A stretch of DNA of 38,204 nucleotides from contig ONDC01000046.1 of the NCBI GenBank assembly GCA_900316495.1, positions 1-38,204 of the forward strand. The letters are read 5' to 3'. Below the pieces are notes generated by a model, which was not told the origin of the DNA, did not search any database, and worked only from the letters and a program-made list of their open reading frames with translations. Positions 17,701 to 24,977 of the stretch are shown here, piece after piece. Position numbers and translations under genes: made by a program. The DNA comes from an uncultured Eubacteriales bacterium (GTDB lineage: Bacteria; Bacillota; Clostridia; Oscillospirales; Acutalibacteraceae). The stretch's first letter is position 1, and each line of letters starts with the position of its first letter.

Positions 17701-19791
17701 ATTCTGGATGTGGAGCTGAAACGCGGCGACAGCGAGACGGTTTTCTCCAAAGCCGTACTCAAAATCGACAAAATTTACGGCGTCGACCGGCTGATCGAAA
17801 TACTCAAAGCCATCGGCGGCGACACTCTCACCCGCACAAGCTACTGGTACGGCAGCAGGGTCAGCAAAAAGGAATCGCTCAGCCACCTGCTTTCGGTCTG
17901 TTATCCCGCGGCGGGAGACACCGCCGAAGCACTGACGGCGCAGATGAAGCAAACGAAGATCAAGCCCGACCGTCTCATCGAGGTGGCAATGTATTCCCCC
18001 CAGTGGATCGACATCATCGCCGACTATTTAGGCATTTCCGGCATGAAGAGCGGCTGCTATTACTTCATGGCGCACACCGCCAATCAGATCAGCGACCGCA
18101 CCAAGGCGGTCATCGCCAAATACACGCCCCTCACCGGGGACGAGCTGAACGGCGGCTGCTTTGATGTGCAGTGGTTCCACGAAGCGTATGAGACGCTCGG
18201 CGAAAAGACCTTCGACAAGCTATACAAGGCGGCGAAGTACACCTCCGACAACAACATGCACACCCGCGCCCGCAAATTTGCCGACGCGGCGCTCGGAAGG
18301 ATGGACATCGCCGCTACCGAAACAACCATCCGCGAGAAGCGCAACAAGGATCTGCTGCTCAGCCTTGCGATCATCCCCTCAAAGGGGAAGGACGACATTT
18401 TGGAGCGATATGAATTCATTCAGAATTTCGCCCGCGAAAGCAAACAGTTCGGCGCACAGAGACGGGCAAGCGAGGGGGCGGCGGCGCAGTTTGCCCTGAA
18501 AAACCTCGCTGTCACGGCGGGCTATTCCGACGAAACGCGGCTGACGCTCTCGATGGAAACGCAGCTGGTAATGGAGCATCTGAAATACTTTGAACCGAAC
18601 GACATCGGCGGGTATGACGTAAGCATCGTCGTGGAGAGCGGCAAGCCCTCGCTCACATACGTCAGGAACGGCAAACCGCTCAAATCTGCGCCTGCCGCCA
18701 TCAAGAAGGACGAGGCGTTCCTTGCCATCAAGGACTTCTGCGACAAATTAAAGCAGCAGTACAGCCGCACGGTCAGCATGTTCGAGCGGGCGATGGAGGA
18801 ACGCGACGCGTTTACGCTCGGCGAACTTCTCATGCTGTGCGGAAATCCGGTCATCAGACCTATCGTGGAGAATCTTGTGTTTGTCTCCGCGGAGGGGAGT
18901 TTTATCAGCGGCGTTATTTCAGAGGAGCAATTCTCCGGCTGCAATGGAATGAGCATAGCGGTCAGCAGCGATACAAAGCTCCGCGTGGCGCATCCCTTCG
19001 ACCTTTATGACAAAAAAATCTGGGCGGACTGGCAGCGGTTCTTTTTTGAAAGAGGCGAAAAGGACGGCGTCCGCCAGCCCTTCCGGCAGGTGTTCCGTGA
19101 GCTGTATGTCAAGCTGCCGGAGGAGCTTGACAAAACGCGTTCCCTGCTCTTTGCCGGCAATCAGATTTCCACCGGACGCACGGTCGGGGCGCTCAGGGCA
19201 CGGCGCTGGATCGCCGACTACGAGGACGGCTTGCAGAAGGTGTATTACAGGGACAATGTGATCGCAGGCATTTACGCGGTCGCCGACTGGTTCTCCCCCG
19301 GCGATATAGAAGCACCGGTATTAGAGGGCGTGACATTCGTCAACCGCCGCACCTATGAGCCGATGAAGCTCCGGGACATTCCCGACATTCTCTACAGCGA
19401 GGTCATGCGGGACGTGGATTTAGCCGTCAGCGTCGCCCACGCGGGCGGAGTCGATCCGGAAACAAGCCATTCCACCGTGGAAATGCGCAAGGTGATACTC
19501 AGCTTCAATCTTCAGCTGTTCGGACTGACCAACGTGACCTTCGATCAGACACACGCGATAATTGAGGGAAAGCGCGGAAAGTACAGCATTCACCTCGGCA
19601 GCGGCGTGATACACCAATTCGGCGGACATCAGATCAACGTGCTTGCCGTCCAAAGCGGCAGGAAGAGCAAGTTCTTCCTCCCCTTCATCGACGAGGATCC
19701 CAAAACCGCCGAGATCATGACCAAGGTGCTGACCTTCGCGCAGGACGATAAGATCAAGGATCCCTACATCATGCGGCAGATCACGGGATAA
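14704..19791 (+). CDS. Very large DUF4132 (MolR/YehI-like) protein
   Basis: A 1,695-aa cytoplasmic protein with no signal peptide or membrane helix. The first ~1,100 residues are mostly helical with repeated Leu/Ala-rich helix pairs, compatible with HEAT-like repeats (for example around the stretch with AVADRESFTRQKAVKILKK). The C-terminal ~400 residues carry the DUF4132-type block: a fold with HPFDLYDKKIWADWQRFF, RRWIADYEDGLQKVYY, a segment DIPDILYSEVMRDVDLAVSV and a final beta-rich part (GKYSIHLGSGVIHQFG). In E. coli the relative yehI sits with genes for a MoxR-type ATPase, a VWA protein and a SWIM-domain protein; none is present here. Its biochemical role is not established. A GTG at 14692 is in frame, but ATG 14704 gives better spacing from GGGAG. 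Confidence 0.75.
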   Translation: MAIQYDTVKKHFNQLADQIKALDEEQQRFVNHVVIDNYNSYHLDYPIDIPAQRIDCLSAFVREKFGKAVELLVPPAFLGDYYAMLDKFTQFQYSESYYRRSFRTSDYYPFLDRMFRLTYSYYLLGVLGCTPDSMDTFVLKSYKSPLDEVRRSMAGYDAYLIAVRIDAGDRKVIDVIKEMITSENNAAVLTTEVIRGILCSSCEELHELLCRLLIAAGLSEGLRQSICEAADCGTREAFIRIVNVVKEQNYVRFASVKRSIGTWTGLARWEDPDRLAGRIIDGIANSLRSRERAMEMIDSDDPVDIYLGLWALGFDDVEEAEKAMLRLTGADGGRGGSEIQLMTVGYFCRNLELPDVTSKIAVAVLESHPEDYRLFSFYDGAYVFRRFREDNASRMERRLHSDRELAARHYDILIHMYNILPQKKVEYVPILFPWYATYMSRSILLMCALNAAGVLEDDKKIDFLCTKLPEIESGSRGHALERIGERRLATKVQRDTVLNAVADRESFTRQKAVKILKKTALSSEEYAVLEGFARYKTADLREGVIDLLKGRDEEGLNESILRMLPSKDENIRLAALDLLQYGMGQYREFDFAGAKAAAAAIPAPTEREEILLREIVGGTSAAEVTRENGYGLYDPKAQLAPLDFQPDLNAVRKYLSMKPEEIEDIYIAFLQLIDDNANLEFKDISGEEHLLGTFSGSFVQSYWNYRSVDRDKLYEKIPCHELWADFYRDTIKTPQRFWALYIGCKDSRGGNFTQAAGEAADRIMDGIFGKMKVPKVIKQLESRDERFGNRYFNYVLTAALESIASEFHLTLPLEIIQQVVAYFVKKVSYDDLWLDRAKSKNDTWNGDKYNLLRFSLPTYFIKQMAERLSEDFAVSFRLLHELAVKNDPVGHLEKGDIKEHEVCHVNPPIACYVKACRDGIISEDIFYKTLLEGFGVKDAVAELSPFVSGRFNRYITTEHAAFDALFGDKYKEILDEGEIPTDSELFKYGNSIASRLIEKILDVELKRGDSETVFSKAVLKIDKIYGVDRLIEILKAIGGDTLTRTSYWYGSRVSKKESLSHLLSVCYPAAGDTAEALTAQMKQTKIKPDRLIEVAMYSPQWIDIIADYLGISGMKSGCYYFMAHTANQISDRTKAVIAKYTPLTGDELNGGCFDVQWFHEAYETLGEKTFDKLYKAAKYTSDNNMHTRARKFADAALGRMDIAATETTIREKRNKDLLLSLAIIPSKGKDDILERYEFIQNFARESKQFGAQRRASEGAAAQFALKNLAVTAGYSDETRLTLSMETQLVMEHLKYFEPNDIGGYDVSIVVESGKPSLTYVRNGKPLKSAPAAIKKDEAFLAIKDFCDKLKQQYSRTVSMFERAMEERDAFTLGELLMLCGNPVIRPIVENLVFVSAEGSFISGVISEEQFSGCNGMSIAVSSDTKLRVAHPFDLYDKKIWADWQRFFFERGEKDGVRQPFRQVFRELYVKLPEELDKTRSLLFAGNQISTGRTVGALRARRWIADYEDGLQKVYYRDNVIAGIYAVADWFSPGDIEAPVLEGVTFVNRRTYEPMKLRDIPDILYSEVMRDVDLAVSVAHAGGVDPETSHSTVEMRKVILSFNLQLFGLTNVTFDQTHAIIEGKRGKYSIHLGSGVIHQFGGHQINVLAVQSGRKSKFFLPFIDEDPKTAEIMTKVLTFAQDDKIKDPYIMRQITG

Positions 19792-19825
19792 TATAAGAAA
19801 TATCACTACAAGGAGACATCTGATT

Positions 19826-20930
19826 ATGTCAGGAACAAAGAGCAGCTACAGCATGACCCCGACAGAGGAGCGTGACATGCTGCAATTAATGCGCGGATTC
19901 GCAATATTACTCGTGGTTCTTCAACATTCTGTAGTACTATTCTTAAATTCAAACGCATCCATGATTTTTATTTCTATATGCGTTTTTATTGACGTGCATA
20001 TTTTTATGTTTGTTTCGGGATACTTGTTTCAGAAAAAAAGCGACGCATATTATCAAATGGGAATCAGGCGCTTTACGCTAAAAAAATTCAAATCCCTCGG
20101 CGTTCCGTATTTATTCTGGGAAAGCGTGCTGTTTTTCGGGGCTTTCATCTTGTACCGATTGCCCTTTTCCGGCGGCGCTTCCCTGATGGAAGCGATCGAC
20201 TTCCAAAAGCTCTCGCTTTCTCAGGTTATTATTGGACTGCTGACATTCCGATATTCGTACGTACAGCTGTACTGGTTTCTGTTCGCGCTGTTCTGGGTTT
20301 TTCTCATCAATTACTCCTGTAGGAAATTTTCCTGCCGTATCGAATTCATTTTATTGTTCTTTGTTCTATTTTCCGTTTTAGCCGTTATTTTCAAAAGCGA
20401 CGATTATATACTCACCAAGACCGGAAGGAGCTTTTTGACATTCGGACTCGGCAGGTTATTTCAAAAATACAGACTCGAACGGCATTTGTTTAAAAACTGG
20501 CTCATAATTCCCGCGTCGATCGCGGCGTTTTACATGGTTTTTAAAGTCGATCGCGGCGTTTTACATGGTTTTTAAAGTACCCGTCCCCGAGGAAAACGAG
20601 TATTTATACAAAATCCTGTTTTCCTTCCGGCTTACCTCAATGGGCATGATCGGAATCATCTTTTTCTTTGTTGTCAGTTCGTTCTTAATCGTCTGTCCGT
20701 CAAAGCTCACCGGGCTGATTTTGTTCCTGGGCAATTATTCCCTGCCGATCTATTTGCTGCACAATCCGTGGATCGTCCACGTCAGCAGCATCGCTTTCAA
20801 AAAGCTGTCCATGCCAAGCCCGGTCGGCAGCGCGCTTTCATTTGCTTTAGGACTGACACTTCCCATTCTGCTGTATAAATACGTGATAAAAAAATCTCCC
20901 ACCCTGTCCCGCATCATGCTCGGTATATGA
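19826..20930 (+). pseudogene. Acyltransferase 3 family gene broken by a 31-bp tandem duplication
   Basis: A membrane O-acyltransferase of the OafA/WecH type (Acyl_transf_3), which moves acetyl or similar groups onto cell-surface sugars. The N-terminal helix carries LMRGFAILLVVLQHS, the family's R/H signature, and about ten hydrophobic helices follow. Reading from ATG 19826 stops at 20573-20575 after FKVDRGVLHGF. The C-terminal part (from about 20565, VPVPEENEYLYK onward) is in another frame. Two perfect copies of a 31-bp unit lie at 20515-20545 and 20546-20576; removing one restores a single frame of about 357 residues (SIAAFYMVFKVPVPEENEY), a normal family length. The gene begins 34 bp after the DUF4132 stop behind AAGGAG. 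It is more AT-rich than its neighbours, a hint of separate origin. Confidence 0.85.
20515..20576 (+). repeat. Perfect 31-bp tandem duplication (two copies)
   Basis: Each copy starts GTCGATCGCGGCG and ends GGTTTTTAAA; copy 1 is 20515-20545 and copy 2 is 20546-20576. Because 31 is not a multiple of three, it shifts the acyltransferase frame. Confidence 0.97.
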
Positions 20931-20942
20931 ATAGAAAAATAA

Positions 20943-21070
20943 CTCCGATTTTTTTAAGTATGTTTAAGTCCAGGCCATTACAATAAAGCCATAAGGTTCG
21001 GACAGAATGAATTTGCAGTCCGGATCGGCCATCACCCAAAAGCTTACGCGAAAAAAACAAAAATCGGAGG
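20943..21070 (+). promoter_or_regulatory. Structured leader of the surface-protein gene with a possible anti-Shine-Dalgarno arm
   Basis: CTCCGATTTTT (20943-20953) is the exact complement of AAAAATCGGAG (21059-21069), which includes most of the GGAGG ribosome site (21066-21070). Between them lie direct repeats of GGCCAT (about 20973 and 21027) and a CGGAC/GTCCG hairpin (about 20999-21022). A weak -10-like TACAAT at 20979-20984 would start transcription downstream of the first arm, so whether both arms are in one RNA is open. No known riboswitch class was recognised. Confidence 0.4.
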
Positions 21071-21078
21071 TATGATTT

Positions 21079-22530
21079 ATGAACGAGAATAAAAAAAGAT
21101 TCGTGGCAACCGCGCTTTCACTGATTTTCGCGATGTCGGTCATTTCGACAAACGTTTACGCGGCTTCTTCCGACAGCAATCCGCCCGGCGGGGGCGGTGA
21201 CGCCGCGTCCGTGAGCTACACCGGCGCGAGCACCATCGATTCCTCTGCCACCGCGGAGGACGCGTCGTATAAAAGCACGACCGGCGGCGAGAATGCCCTG
21301 CTTGTTTCGGGCGGAGAATCCACACTGAAAAACATCACCGTCACCAAATCCGGCGACGAGAGCAGCGAAAGCTCCGACTTCTACGGCACCAACGCCGCAG
21401 TGCTGGTCTATAACGGGGCGACTCTCAACATGGAAGGCGGCAGCGTCACGACAGACGGCGCACACGCCAACGGCGTTTTCGCCTATGGAACCGGCACCGT
21501 CAACATCAACGGCACGACCGTCAGCACCAGTTCCAACAATTCAGGCGGCATTATGGTCACAGGCGGCGGCACGCTCAACGCAACCAATCTGACGGTGGAG
21601 ACGCAGGGCAATTCCTCCGCTGCCATCCGAAGCGACCGGGGCGGCGGCACCATGAACGTCACTGGCGGCACCTACACCACCCACGGACAAGGCTCCCCTG
21701 CCATCTATTCCACCGCCGACATCACAGTCAATGACGCGCAGCTTATCTCCACTTCCTCCGAGGGCGTTGTCGTGGAGGGCGCAAATTCCGTTACGCTCAA
21801 TAATACGATCCTCACCGACACCAACAACACGCTCAACGGCCAGTCGGAAACCTACAAAAACATCTTCCTCTACCAGTCCATGTCGGGCGACGCCTCGGAA
21901 GGAACCGCCCATTTCACCGCCAATAACAGCCACATCATCACCAACCAGGGCGACACCTTCTATATCACCAACACCACCAGCGTCATCACGCTGTCCAACA
22001 ACGCCATTGTGAACAACGATACCACCGGCGTTTTCCTCCGGGCGGCAGCGTCGGCATGGGGCAAAAGCGGCTCCAACGGCGGCAAGGTCACGCTCAATAT
22101 GTCCAACCAGACAGCCGAGGGCGATATTGTGATAGACAGCATTTCCTCCCTCGCCATGTCGATGACGGAAGGCTCCGCCTATAAGGGCGCCATTAACGGT
22201 GACAATCAGGGCAGCAGCATCTCCCTCACCCTTGACGCAGATTCCGTGATCGTGCTGACTGGCGATTCCTACGTGGACAGCCTTACCAACGCCGATTCCG
22301 ACAACAGCAACATCTATCTCAACGGCTATAAGCTCTATGTCGGCGGCACGGAAATCTCCGCCAACGACGGGGAAGCGCCCGAAGTCACCACGGAGATCCA
22401 GACAACCGCTTCGGAATCCTCCGAATTTCCGACAACGATAGTCATAGCGGGCGTCGTCATTCTGCTGATCGCGGCGGGCTGCACCGCATTCCTCCTTGTC
22501 AAGGGCAAAAGGAAGGAAACCGCCGCATAA
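21079..22530 (+). CDS. Secreted beta-helix-like surface protein with C-terminal membrane anchor
   Basis: A 483-aa cell-surface protein. Residues 1-28 are a signal peptide (basic start NKKRF, hydrophobic core, VYA at the cleavage site). Residues from about 45 to 420 are rich in Gly, Thr, Ser and Asn and consist of short strand-turn units such as GATLNMEGGSVTT, GTGTVNINGTTVSTS, GGTLNATNLTVET and GGTMNVTGGTYTT, the pattern of right-handed parallel beta-helix proteins (pectate-lyase-like or adhesin-like). A Thr/Glu-rich linker precedes one membrane helix (TTIVIAGVVILLIAAGC) and a basic tail KGKRKETAA; no LPXTG motif is seen. No catalytic residues can be picked out, so adhesion or a structural surface role is more likely than enzyme activity. 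Ribosome site GGAGG is 8 nt from ATG 21079. Confidence 0.75.
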   Translation: MNENKKRFVATALSLIFAMSVISTNVYAASSDSNPPGGGGDAASVSYTGASTIDSSATAEDASYKSTTGGENALLVSGGESTLKNITVTKSGDESSESSDFYGTNAAVLVYNGATLNMEGGSVTTDGAHANGVFAYGTGTVNINGTTVSTSSNNSGGIMVTGGGTLNATNLTVETQGNSSAAIRSDRGGGTMNVTGGTYTTHGQGSPAIYSTADITVNDAQLISTSSEGVVVEGANSVTLNNTILTDTNNTLNGQSETYKNIFLYQSMSGDASEGTAHFTANNSHIITNQGDTFYITNTTSVITLSNNAIVNNDTTGVFLRAAASAWGKSGSNGGKVTLNMSNQTAEGDIVIDSISSLAMSMTEGSAYKGAINGDNQGSSISLTLDADSVIVLTGDSYVDSLTNADSDNSNIYLNGYKLYVGGTEISANDGEAPEVTTEIQTTASESSEFPTTIVIAGVVILLIAAGCTAFLLVKGKRKETAA

Positions 22531-22574
22531 ACTACGACATTCCCAACCAACTCTGTATACCTCTCTATCCACAC

Positions 22575-22626
22575 GAAAATCCCCTGCACCTCCCTAAAAA
22601 GAGGCGGCAGGGGATTTTCCTTTTTT
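22575..22626 (+). terminator. Strong terminator after the surface-protein gene
   Basis: GAAAATCCCCTGC (22575-22587) pairs over 13 bp with GCAGGGGATTTTC (22607-22619), with an inner CCTC/GAGG helix, followed by CTTTTTT. It lies just beyond the 3' end of the convergent GH97 gene and may also slow transcription from that side. Confidence 0.9.
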
Positions 22627-22633
22627 CATATTC

Positions 22634-24546
22634 TTATGATTCTTTTTTTGTCAATTTCACCACATATCCCGATTCAGCCAAAAGGTCATACGATAAAATA
22701 TCATATCTGGTCACGGTCTTATTGTCGATTTTCAGCTTTCTCTTGGTTGTGTCCCTGTATATCACAGCCTCGTAGTCCCCTTCACCAAGAAATTTGAGAG
22801 GCAGCGACATACCCTTCCTTGCGTCCTTGGTGACGGTCGCTACATACCATACGTCGCCCGAACGTCTGGCTTCGGTGATATATCCGCCCACTTCACCGTC
22901 CAAGAATACTGTCTCGTCCCACACTGCCGGAAACGTCTTGTAAAATGATGCGCCACTGTATTGGCGGTAATCACCCGCACTGCCCGCCATGCAGGGCATA
23001 CCGCAGTCCAACAGCACACAGCAGGCGAGTTGCAGTCCTGTCGTGCATATCTTCGACTTTGACTTTGGGTATACTCTTGGAGTGAGATCCATCGGACCGA
23101 CGACGTTTCTTGTGTACGCCCATATGACCGCCTGGTTCACAAAGTATTTACCGTATTCCTCGCCCCTGACTGCCTCCCTGTTGACGACATTGGGATACGT
23201 TCTCCGGTCGGCTTTCCCGCACTGTGACAGTTGAGCATCAGATGCGCTTCGGCACAGATTCTGTATATTTCCCTCAGATCGCTCATGGTGATCTGATCCT
23301 CGCTGTCAAAGAAATCGGCTTTTATGCCTTTGATTCCCTTTGCCGCGTATTCGCGCAGCGCCTCCCGTTCCTCCGGCGTGTCAAGATCGGCGTACTTAAT
23401 CCAGACAATCAGACCGATTCCCTTGTCCTCGGCATACTGTAATATTTCGTCGAACCACTGGTAATATCCCTCGTAAACCCTTCCGTTTTTTTCCGATTTC
23501 GGCTGCCATCCCTCGTCCAGTATCAGATACGACCAGCCCATTTCAGCGGAAAGGTCTATATATTTTTTGATGGTACGGGGATTCCTCTGCCCCTTTTCCT
23601 TTTCCGTGAGCCATGTCCACGCCGTAATCCCCGGCTTGACCCACGAGTAATCTCCCTGCGGAGCCGGAGCAAGATTTTCCGCCAGATCACTCAGGGCAAT
23701 TTCTCCCGGCGTACCGCAAATGCCAAATCTCCATGGCGACAGAAAATCCGTAACAATGACGGTGGACGCGTCACCCGCCACCGGCGCGGGATGCAGGGCA
23801 AATACGCCGTTCTCCTGCGCTTTCAGCACAGAGCCGTGATACGGACAGGTCACCATGTCCGCTTCGGAAAGCAGCAGATATTTGCCCGACGGGCAGCCTT
23901 CGCCGTCCGCGACAGCGGCAAGAGCAGGAAAGCAGATATAGTCCTCGCTATGTCCGGAAAGCCATTCGACGGTTTTTTCCGAGTAGATGTTTTCATAGCA
24001 GAATTTTCCACTGACATCATCTACAAGCTGCGCGGTGACAACCGATTTCGGCGCAATCAAGAAATTTCCCGTTTCCTCCGTCACCGAGAGCCTGATCTGT
24101 CCGCCGTCCTTGTCGCGTATGCCGAAGCGGTACGCAAACCCGTTCTCATATGCCCTGCAATACACGTCAAAATAGAAGCGATCCTTCTCATATGTGTAAA
24201 CCGTCTCACTGTAGTAATTCCGTGAGGTCGCCGCCTTGCCGGAGATATTGGAATATGTTTCATCGGTGATCTCCGCCGGCTTCTGTCTGACAAAGGAAAG
24301 CCCCTGAGAAAAGTCGCACAGGTCGGTTTTTACCCCTATGTACGACCTGCCGAGCAACAAAAGCCCCGACGAATCCGCAACGGTATAATACACCGCCGGC
24401 TCCGGTTTCCCGACAACATACGCAGGGACTCGCTCCTCGGATGAGACCTCTTTGTGCTGTGCGCTTCCGTCCCTGTCTGTCCGTGATTTTTCCGAATTGA
24501 GCGCAAAATTTATTTTAACACAGGTTTCCGTACGCGTCAATGGCAT
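22634..24546 (-). pseudogene. Glycoside hydrolase family 97 gene with a frameshift
   Basis: GH97 enzymes are alpha-glucosidases or alpha-galactosidases (SusB type). The first frame (24546 down to 23137) has the beta-sandwich N-terminal domain and the (beta/alpha)8 core with WTWLTEKEKGQRN, YLILDEGWQ and KGIKADFFDSEDQ; Asp411 in KADFF matches the nucleophile position of retaining members rather than the glycine of inverting ones. At GKPTGE the frame breaks between bases 23198 and 23197: the family continuation YPNVVNREAVRGEEYGKYF is in another frame, which then runs to 22634 (NQAVIWAYTRNVVGPMD and so on). Without the shift the protein would be about 636 residues, the usual length. There is no signal peptide and no clear ribosome site; the ATG directly abuts the yolD stop. 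A sequencing or assembly error is possible. Confidence 0.85.
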
Positions 24547-24946
24547 TTACCAATTAAGTGAATCCAGCACCGGACTTTTCACCTCTGCAATCCTGTCGAC
24601 CGGCAGCGCAAGACCGCTGGCGAATACCAGACGCCGCTTGTATGAATCGTATCTTACCAGCCGGTCGGTAAACGCCAGATACCTTCCGCCCGATTTTCTT
24701 TCATCCCTCGTCGCGGCTGAGCAGAAATACAAGCCTGTCGTTCAGCTCTGCCTTCCGGCTCTCGTCCAGCTCGGATTCCTCATCGGTGCAGCGCGCCGAT
24801 TCGCTGATCAGGTCGTCATATCCCGTCAACGCCGCAAACGGCGCGAACTGCGCCGCTCTGCAGTGTACCGACATGCGCGGTCTGCTTTCCGATACGTGGC
24901 GCCGGTGAAACAGAATGTCACCATACTGTATCAGCGCATTGTTCAT
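24547..24946 (-). pseudogene. YolD-like protein gene with a frameshift
   Basis: The first 81 residues (24946 to 24701) carry the YolD core: HRRHVSESRPRMSVHCRAA, AQFAPFAALTGYDDLI and a Glu/Lys-rich helix. They stop at RDEG. The conserved C-terminal piece KSGGRYLAFTDRLVRYDSYK and LPVDRIAEV lies in another frame ending at 24547. The two frames overlap in 24701-24732, so a single indel in the linker explains it. YolD proteins are regularly encoded next to Y-family polymerases in Bacillota, and this gene starts 31 bp after the polymerase stop with GGAGG upstream of ATG 24946. Whether the truncated 81-residue product still works is unknown. Confidence 0.8.
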
Positions 24947-24977
24947 CTGTCACCCCTCCCTCTGATTCCTGTATCAT

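Noticed and set aside
20963..21040. A c-di-GMP-I (GEMM) riboswitch ahead of the surface protein
   Set aside because: AAAGCCATAAGG resembles part of the motif, but the GGGCAAACC and tetraloop/receptor parts are absent.
21541..22572. A 343-codon minus-strand frame across the surface-protein gene
   Set aside because: Gly/Val/Asp-rich shadow; the plus strand has a signal peptide, ribosome site and membrane anchor.
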